Shown one piece after another: positions 58,505 through 64,000 of a stretch of 64,000 nt of DNA; position 1 is the stretch's first letter; each line of letters begins with the position of its first letter. The position numbers were made by a program, and so were the translations under genes. This stretch comes from Streptococcus mitis (GTDB taxonomy: Bacteria; Bacillota; Bacilli; Lactobacillales; Streptococcaceae): contig NZ_JALDTZ010000001.1 in NCBI RefSeq assembly GCF_023109105.1, positions 182,446 through 246,445 on the forward strand, in the 5' to 3' direction. Below the pieces are notes generated by a model. It was not told the origin of the DNA and searched no databases. It worked only from the letters and a program-made list of their open reading frames with translations.

Positions 58505-59218
58505 TCATTCGCTGTCAGGCAATTGAACATCTGCTACATTTTTACGAAGCATGAGAATACCGTCCCCCAGAGGTACTAATGTTGCGGTGAGTCCTGGATT
58601 GTCTAAGGTTGCATCAAATAGTCTTTGAAGTCCTCTGTAAATAGTTCGCTGACCACGACGGACTTCCATAATATCCTTAGCAACATCACCACCTTGGAAA
58701 ATATCATCCAAAACAACCACACCACCGACTTCCAAATGTTTGAGGATTTCTGGCAGAAAGACGATGTATTTAGACTTGGCTGAATCCATAAAGACGAAAT
58801 CATAGGACTCTGTCAAGGTAGATAAGACATCTACCGCATCTCCTTCTAGGAGCGTAATTTGCTTGCGACTGTCAAACTGGGCGAAATTTTTCTTGGCAAA
58901 TCCAATCATCTCTGGATTGCGGTCAATGGTTGTAATCTTTGCCTTTGGCGCATGTTCCGCCATCAAGAGGGCTGAAAAACCGATAGCCGTCCCTATTTCC
59001 AGAATGTTTTTAGGTTGTATGGTTTCCATGAGAAAACGGAAATAAGCAACCGTTTCATGGGGAATGATGGGAATATTTTCCTTACGGGCAAAGTCTTCCA
59101 ATTCTTTCAAAGATCCTGTGACTTGCTTTTGACGCTGACGCATCAAGTCTACAATTTCTTCCTTGACGACAGGGCGACGCATGTTATGGTTGGCATTTTT
59201 ACTATATGATTCAACCAT
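58505..59218 (-). CDS. SAM-dependent O-methyltransferase (caffeoyl-CoA OMT-like family 3)
   Basis: A 237-residue class I methyltransferase. The SAM-binding motif is ILEIGTAIGFSALLMAEHAP, followed by ITTIDRNPEMIGFAK and the metal-binding VFMDSAKSKY and VVLDDIFQGG. Substrate unknown; bacterial members modify catechols or tRNA (TrmR-like). The ATG at 59218 comes one base after the pepF stop. The open frame further upstream overlaps pepF and is not used. Confidence 0.88.
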   Translation of the reverse strand: MVESYSKNANHNMRRPVVKEEIVDLMRQRQKQVTGSLKELEDFARKENIPIIPHETVAYFRFLMETIQPKNILEIGTAIGFSALLMAEHAPKAKITTIDRNPEMIGFAKKNFAQFDSRKQITLLEGDAVDVLSTLTESYDFVFMDSAKSKYIVFLPEILKHLEVGGVVVLDDIFQGGDVAKDIMEVRRGQRTIYRGLQRLFDATLDNPGLTATLVPLGDGILMLRKNVADVQLPDSE

Positions 59219-59219
59219 C

Positions 59220-61022
59220 TTATGCCAATCCCAATTTTTCAACAAGGGCTTCAAACTCATTCAAACGACGTTCAAAGACTGCAAAGGCATCGTTGAGATA
59301 GTCTTCCTTCTCCATATCAACACCAGCTTTTCTCATGACATTAAGTGGATAGTCAGACTTACCTGCCTTGAGGTAGTCGATATAGCGATCACGGTCTTCT
59401 TGACTACCATGGACAATCTTTTCAGCCAGAGCTGAAGCTGCTGCAAAGCCTGTTGAATATTGATAGACATAATAGTTATAGTAGAAGTGTGGAATACGTG
59501 CCCACTCGTATTGGATTTCAGGATTGTCTTCCTTACCCAAACCATAATACTCTTGGTTCAAGTCTGCATAGAGTTTATTTAGGAAATCGCTTGTCAAGAC
59601 TTCCCCATTTTGATCCGCTTGGTGAATCGCGTGTTCAAACTCAGCAAATTGAGTTTGGCGGAAAACTGTTCCACGGAAACCGTCTAGGAAGTTATTGAGA
59701 ATAGCAAAGCGCGTTGCGTCGTCTTCCACTTCTTCCAATAATTTCTCCGTCAAGATATTTTCATTGGTAGTTGATGCAATCTCAGCCAAGAAGATAGAGT
59801 AATCTCCGTAAACATAAGGCTGAGTCTCACGAGTATAGCTGGAATGCATGCTGTGACCTGTTTCATGAACAAGGGTGAAGAGATTGTCCAGATTGTCCTG
59901 CCAGTTAAGAAGCATAAAGGCATTAGTATCGTAAGAACCACCAGAATAGGCCCCTGAACGCTTGCCTTGATTTTCGTAAACATCAATCCAACGCTCGCTG
60001 AAGGCACGTTTAACACGGCTCAAGTAATCCTCTCCCAATACTGCCAAGGCATCTTCTGCTTTTTTCAAGGCTTCTTGGTAGGTAAAACTATATTCAACAG
60101 ATGAAAGCGGTGTGTAGACATCGTACATCTTGAGGTCTGAAATCCTCAAAATCTTTGAACGAAGCTCAAGGTAACGATGCAATAGTGGCAAATGCTTGCG
60201 AACTGCTGCTACCAAATTGTCATAAACACTTTCTGGAACAAAATTCGCTGCTAAGGCTGCATGACGAGCACTCTTATAGTTGCGAACTTTGGCACGGTAG
60301 TTTTGCACCTTAACATTGGTTTGCAAGGTTTTGGCATAGGTATGTTGGAATTGTTCATAAGTCGCATAAAGAGCTTGATAAGCACCACGGCGAACCTCAC
60401 GATTTTTAGACTCCATCAAACGTGTGTAAGTCCCGTGAGATAGCTGAACTTCCTTACCATCATCGTCAAGGACATAAGGGAACACAATATCCGCATTGTC
60501 CAAGATAGCGAAGGTTTCACTTGCCGAACCAAAGATTTCTCCAGCTCCAGCCAATAATTCTTCTTCACGTTGTGAAAGAACATGTTCCTTGCCTTGCAAA
60601 AGCTTGTCAAAATAGTGTTGATAAACCTGCAATTTTGGTTGAGCTTCTAAAAAGTCAGCATACTGCTTTTCGCTAATCTCCATAAATTCAGGTTCATAGA
60701 ATGAAAAGGCTTGGTCTAACTGGCTGTAGAGTGTCATGGCCTTAGCATAGTACTCTTGGTACTTGGCTTCACGTGTGTCCTGGTCATTTTTCATATGAGC
60801 ATAAACGTAAAGCTTCTCCATCTGGCGTTCCATTTCAAGAGAAATTTCAGTAATTTCGAGTAGGCTATCCGCACTATCCAAGAGATGACCTTCATACTGA
60901 GCTACTGTTTCCAGTTGTTCTGTTAAATCTTTTAAGGCTTCTTCCCAAGCCTGGTCAGTTGGGTAAATCGTTGATAGATCCCATGTATCTTTTTCATTTA
61001 TTTCATTTCTTTGTAATACCAT
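59220..61022 (-). CDS. pepF: Oligoendopeptidase F
   Basis: A 600-residue M3B zinc metallopeptidase cleaving peptides of roughly 7-17 residues in the cytoplasm. The zinc site is HETGHSMHS with the downstream glutamate in [11 protein letters not shown]. It starts 18 bp behind coiA and is followed directly by the O-methyltransferase gene, so it lies within reach of the competence promoter. Confidence 0.96.
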   Translation of the reverse strand: MVLQRNEINEKDTWDLSTIYPTDQAWEEALKDLTEQLETVAQYEGHLLDSADSLLEITEISLEMERQMEKLYVYAHMKNDQDTREAKYQEYYAKAMTLYSQLDQAFSFYEPEFMEISEKQYADFLEAQPKLQVYQHYFDKLLQGKEHVLSQREEELLAGAGEIFGSASETFAILDNADIVFPYVLDDDGKEVQLSHGTYTRLMESKNREVRRGAYQALYATYEQFQHTYAKTLQTNVKVQNYRAKVRNYKSARHAALAANFVPESVYDNLVAAVRKHLPLLHRYLELRSKILRISDLKMYDVYTPLSSVEYSFTYQEALKKAEDALAVLGEDYLSRVKRAFSERWIDVYENQGKRSGAYSGGSYDTNAFMLLNWQDNLDNLFTLVHETGHSMHSSYTRETQPYVYGDYSIFLAEIASTTNENILTEKLLEEVEDDATRFAILNNFLDGFRGTVFRQTQFAEFEHAIHQADQNGEVLTSDFLNKLYADLNQEYYGLGKEDNPEIQYEWARIPHFYYNYYVYQYSTGFAAASALAEKIVHGSQEDRDRYIDYLKAGKSDYPLNVMRKAGVDMEKEDYLNDAFAVFERRLNEFEALVEKLGLA

Positions 61023-61040
61023 TAGATTCCTCCATCCTTT

Positions 61041-61994
61041 CTATTCTACCATATTTTTCAAGAAATATTGCTGATAAAAGGCTGGTGGATAAAGCTTTTG
61101 CCAATCATTTTGAGGATTTTCTTGATAATAGGTATAAAAGTGCTGATAATAGCTATTCAAGTCTTGTTCAATCTGGAAAAATTTGCCCACTAGTGGTCTA
61201 ATTTGGGGATACCATGCTTTTAGCTCATAAGTCAGGATATTCTCTCCCTTTTGATAGGCTTCTGCTTGTTCTTTCATCCAAAAAGGATTTTGATAATACA
61301 ATTGTTGCCGGATATAGCGACAGATGTCCTTATCCTCAGAAACTGTAAAATGAGATATTTTTTGTTTCTTATAGGGAAGACGTAATATCTCCAGTAGACT
61401 ATCTTGATCATAGGGAAATTCCTTAATCTGATAATGGAGTTTACCTCGGAGATCATGGTGGATGAGATATTTCAGCCTTAAAACCTGTTTTTTCTTGTCT
61501 ACTTCCCAAACATAAAAGCCCATATTTTGACTGAAATAAAGAAAACCTTGTTGCAGACGAGTCAAACGATCCTTGAGCCAAAGTTTTTCTCCCAGCAACC
61601 ACAGCACTTGGTAACCCTGACTACGATAGCCCTCACTTCGCTCTTTAAGAAGATTTTGAGACAAGGGGCTACACTGAACTTCTAGAGCTAGATTCCCATT
61701 TACAAATACATCTGCAATCTGTTTAAGCTCTGGAAGAGGGTACTCTAATTTCACCTCTGTCTCTCTTTTCAACCAGTGATAGAGGATTTCCTTATTTGCC
61801 AAGTGTTCTGGACTTTCATTTTCAAAAGAATATTCACAGTCTTTTAAGGATTTATGGGCAAAATGGGTCCGGACACTTGATCCTTGGCGCAAACGGAGCT
61901 GACCCCCACAAGCTGGACAGGTGTAGTCTTGCTTCTCAAGTCTATCCTCTAACACATTTACCAACTGTCCGCTAGCATCTCTCGCAACAAACAT
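61041..61994 (-). CDS. coiA: Competence protein CoiA
   Basis: A late competence protein needed for recombination of incoming DNA. It has 317 residues. The N-terminal part has a Cys-x2-Cys element (YTCPACGGQLRLRQG) and RTHFAHKS. The nuclease-like core includes ADVFVNGNLALEVQCSPL with a PD-(D/E)XK-like look. An AGGAGGG site precedes the ATG. The combox at 62016-62023 shows SigX control. Confidence 0.95.
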   Translation of the reverse strand: MFVARDASGQLVNVLEDRLEKQDYTCPACGGQLRLRQGSSVRTHFAHKSLKDCEYSFENESPEHLANKEILYHWLKRETEVKLEYPLPELKQIADVFVNGNLALEVQCSPLSQNLLKERSEGYRSQGYQVLWLLGEKLWLKDRLTRLQQGFLYFSQNMGFYVWEVDKKKQVLRLKYLIHHDLRGKLHYQIKEFPYDQDSLLEILRLPYKKQKISHFTVSEDKDICRYIRQQLYYQNPFWMKEQAEAYQKGENILTYELKAWYPQIRPLVGKFFQIEQDLNSYYQHFYTYYQENPQNDWQKLYPPAFYQQYFLKNMVE

Positions 61995-62015
61995 GAATTC
62001 CCTCCTTTTCTATAT

Positions 62016-62023
62016 TATTCGTA
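62016..62023 (-). promoter_or_regulatory. Combox (SigX-dependent late competence promoter) of coiA
   Basis: TACGAATA on the minus strand lies 22 nt upstream of the coiA ATG, preceded by a T run. It is the exact consensus of the streptococcal combox, so coiA (and perhaps pepF behind it) is induced during competence. Confidence 0.93.
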
Positions 62024-62057
62024 AAAAAGAAAAAAGATCAGGAAATTCCTAATCTTT
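62024..62057 (-). terminator. Terminator of the tehB-like gene
   Basis: An imperfect stem (AAGATTAGGA / TCCTGATCTT on the minus strand) is followed by TTTTTTCTTTTTT. It ends exactly where the combox of coiA begins. Confidence 0.8.
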
Positions 62058-62065
62058 ATTCATGT

Positions 62066-62926
62066 TTATTTGATTTTTTTAGCTAACATGGTCGCAAAGC
62101 GTAGTTGAATACGATTGCCATTCTCATCGCGACGGTGCAGATGGCCTGGATTTTCATTATACTTAAGCAATTCCCAGTCCTTGTAATAGTCAGCCAGTTC
62201 CCCTTCTTTAAAGGTGAATGGGAAGTTCACTGAACAAGGATAATCCTCCGTATCCATGGCGCAGACGATAAGATTGTAGCCACCAACAGTGGTTTTCTCC
62301 TGCATATTTTTGATAATTGCAGGAATGCGATCTGCTTGCAAAAACATCAAAACAACCGTCGAGACGATAAAATCATAGGCTTGCCCAATACTGGCTGAAT
62401 TGATATCGTAAAGACCAACAGGCATGTCCAAATCTTCCTGCTCCACAATGCTTTGTAAGATTTCAAGAGATAATTCATTTTGATCCACGGCTGTCACTTC
62501 AAAACCTTGCTGGGCTAGAAAGAGTGCATTACGCCCCTGACCACAGCCCAAATCCAAGGCTTTCCCGGGTTTTACTGTCTGCATAGCCTCTAGCACCTCT
62601 GAATGAACAGGATTGGTATTGTATTTTTTAGGGAAATAATCCTCAGGTTTACAATAAAATTCCAAGTACCATTCTACATCGTCTGTTACAGCCTCCACTC
62701 GGTGCCAAGCTTGTGGTTGCGCCATGGGATTGTCAGCTCCTGCTTCAAAGAGGTGTTCAGCTATAACCTCACCATCCTCTGTCAATTCAATAAACTTGAG
62801 AGTTCCTTTTAAAACAGTAATCTTGCCCCAAGTACCCACCTTGGTATTGTGCTTTTGCTGAACTGCCTCTGGCATGGTCTCTTTAGACCACAAAGGCATG
62901 CGTTTATAGGCAACTAGTTTTTCCAT
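62066..62926 (-). CDS. tehB: TehB-like SAM-dependent methyltransferase
   Basis: A 286-residue protein. An N-terminal cupin-like DUF1971-type domain (about residues 1-95, KRMPLWSKETMPEAV and GTWGKITVLKGTLKF) precedes a class I methyltransferase (ALDLGCGQGRNALFLAQQG, VTAVDQNELSLEIL). This two-domain form is annotated as tellurite resistance methyltransferase TehB; the natural substrate is unknown. The start at 62926 fits the GAGG site; the ATG at 62932 lies directly on it. It is 14 bp behind smpB. Confidence 0.88.
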   Translation of the reverse strand: MEKLVAYKRMPLWSKETMPEAVQQKHNTKVGTWGKITVLKGTLKFIELTEDGEVIAEHLFEAGADNPMAQPQAWHRVEAVTDDVEWYLEFYCKPEDYFPKKYNTNPVHSEVLEAMQTVKPGKALDLGCGQGRNALFLAQQGFEVTAVDQNELSLEILQSIVEQEDLDMPVGLYDINSASIGQAYDFIVSTVVLMFLQADRIPAIIKNMQEKTTVGGYNLIVCAMDTEDYPCSVNFPFTFKEGELADYYKDWELLKYNENPGHLHRRDENGNRIQLRFATMLAKKIK

Positions 62927-62940
62927 CTTCATTCCTCTTT

Positions 62941-63408
62941 TTATCGTTGGTTGACTGCTTTCATCACGCGCGCAATATCGCGATTCTGCTCACGTCGCTT
63001 GATAGACTCCCTTTTGTCATAGTCATGTTTCCCTTTGGCAAGTCCTAAAAGAAGCTTGGCATAGCCATCTTTGATATAGACTTTAAGGGGAACCAGGGTC
63101 ATTCCTGTTCCTTTAGTCTCTTGTTCCAACTTATGGATTTGTTTCTTATGGAGCAGGAGTTTGCGACGACGTTCTGGTTCTTGATTCCAGATATTGCCCT
63201 CTTCGTAAGGAGCGATATGAACATTGCTCAACCAAACCTCACCATTTTTCACTTGGGCAAAGCCGTCCTTGAGATTGATTCGAGCAGCTCGTACACTCTT
63301 GATTTCAGTTCCAGTCAGGACCATCCCTGCCTCTAGCGTATCTACGATTGTATAGTCGTGGCGCGCCTTTTTATTTTGTGCGACGACCTTTCCCTCGCCC
63401 TTTGCCAT
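62941..63408 (-). CDS. smpB: SmpB, tmRNA-binding protein
   Basis: A 155-residue partner of tmRNA in rescue of stalled ribosomes. Family motifs are [40 protein letters not shown] and the C-terminal [20 protein letters not shown]. Its 5' end overlaps the 3' end of rnr by 38 bp, a linkage common in Firmicutes where RNase R works with SmpB-tmRNA. Confidence 0.97.
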   Translation of the reverse strand: MAKGEGKVVAQNKKARHDYTIVDTLEAGMVLTGTEIKSVRAARINLKDGFAQVKNGEVWLSNVHIAPYEEGNIWNQEPERRRKLLLHKKQIHKLEQETKGTGMTLVPLKVYIKDGYAKLLLGLAKGKHDYDKRESIKRREQNRDIARVMKAVNQR

Positions 63409-64000
63409 GCTTGGCTCCTTTCTTAGCTACTTCCTTATAAAAAGGTTTCTTTCCTTTTTTCTTCTTGTCTTTTTGTGAATGCTTGCGCTTATCATTTGAA
63501 CGTCCTGATTTTCTCTTGTCTTCCTTCTTATCTAGACGACGACTTGAACCACGCCCTCTGTCACTACGATTAGACTGTTTTAAGCCTTTTTCAATGACAT
63601 CAAACTCACTAGGGATATAAGAGAAGTCAATTTCACCCGTCATCTTGTCGGCTCTTTCAACTCGAATACGAATCTGTTGACCTACACGGAAGGTTGTTCC
63701 TGATTTCTCTCCACGAAGAGTCAAATCACGCTCATTGAAATGATAAAATTCAGGAAGATTTGTGATGTGAATCAAACCTTCAACCGTATTTGGCAATTCA
63801 ACAAAGAGACCGAACTTGACAATACTTGATACAACCGCATCATATTCTTCTCCCACGTATGCTTCCATGTATTCAGCCTTTTTCATTGCTTCGACTTCAC
63901 GTTCAGCCTCAATGGCACGACGTTCACGGTTGGAAGACTGGGTCGCAATCTCTGGAATTACTTGCTCAAAATGCTCTGCTATTGCCTTAGAACGGCCGTA
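63371..64000 (-). CDS. rnr: Ribonuclease R, C-terminal part
   Basis: The frame is open to base 64000, so the gene start lies outside the window. The 209 visible residues begin [14 protein letters not shown] (end of the RNB catalytic domain). They continue through the S1 domain ([30 protein letters not shown]) and end in a long Lys/Arg-rich tail ([20 protein letters not shown] and more). RNase R degrades structured RNA and tmRNA-tagged messages. An internal ATG at 63886 is not the start. Confidence 0.95.
   Translation of the reverse strand, partial: YGRSKAIAEHFEQVIPEIATQSSNRERRAIEAEREVEAMKKAEYMEAYVGEEYDAVVSSIVKFGLFVELPNTVEGLIHITNLPEFYHFNERDLTLRGEKSGTTFRVGQQIRIRVERADKMTGEIDFSYIPSEFDVIEKGLKQSNRSDRGRGSSRRLDKKEDKRKSGRSNDKRKHSQKDKKKKGKKPFYKEVAKKGAKHGKGRGKGRRTK

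Overview
The window is chromosomal DNA of a mitis-group Streptococcus (S. pneumoniae / S. mitis / S. oralis type). The grounds are two BOX elements, a competence combox in front of coiA, sortase A, PepX, an FBP-type lactate dehydrogenase, class Ib nrdHEF, the cpoA glycolipid genes, and many extended -10 promoters (TGN before TATAAT). About 60 genes are packed at high density, mostly on the minus strand. No rRNA, tRNA, CRISPR array, prophage or complete IS element was seen.

Layout. 1-2.8 kb: start of a ClbS/DfsB-like gene, a YkgJ-type Cys-cluster protein, and ptsH-ptsI. 3.1-6.7 kb: nrdH, nrdE, nrdF behind NrdR-box-like palindromes. 6.8-14.3 kb: sugar block with lacR (plus strand), the tagatose-6-phosphate genes lacABCD, a LacX/GalM-like mutarotase and a three-gene galactitol-type PTS. 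Together these can take up galactose as galactose-6-P and convert it to triose phosphates. The usual lactose PTS and phospho-beta-galactosidase genes are absent from the locus. 14.5-25.5 kb: housekeeping block lepA, phosphatase, recN, argR, tlyA, ispA, xseB, xseA, udk, truB and a DUF2130 gene. 25.6-32.5 kb: O-acetylhomoserine sulfhydrylase, a BOX element, a formate/nitrite transporter, srtA, gyrA, and divergent ldh.

32.5-42.4 kb: a phage-integrase C-terminal fragment, pyk, pfkA, dnaE, pepX, a decayed second copy of the pepX 3' end, an ArgR-family gene and a BOX element with two boxB units. 42.4-50.1 kb: a 52-residue protein, obgE, a four-gene glycolipid/membrane operon (cpoA, glucosyltransferase, PspC protein, DUF4044 protein), a DUF59 gene, rpoD and dnaG. 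50.3-53.3 kb: a tryptophan-type ABC transporter behind a T-box whose specifier reads UGG, with an 11-codon basic ORF between the T-box terminator and the first gene. 53.4-64 kb: ppc, ftsW, prsA, an O-methyltransferase, pepF, coiA, a TehB-like methyltransferase, smpB and the 3' part of rnr.

Relative to S. pneumoniae gene order as I remember it, several blocks that are far apart there are adjacent here. The joints fall at an integrase remnant (32.5 kb), at a BOX element (42.3 kb) and between ftsW and prsA (57.4 kb). The window is mostly ordinary core genome. The items most worth checking are an exact in-frame 36-bp duplication inside lacC, the pepX relic, the possible leaderless cpoA transcript, and the small ORF behind the Trp T-box. 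I saw no clear candidate for a wholly new multi-gene system.
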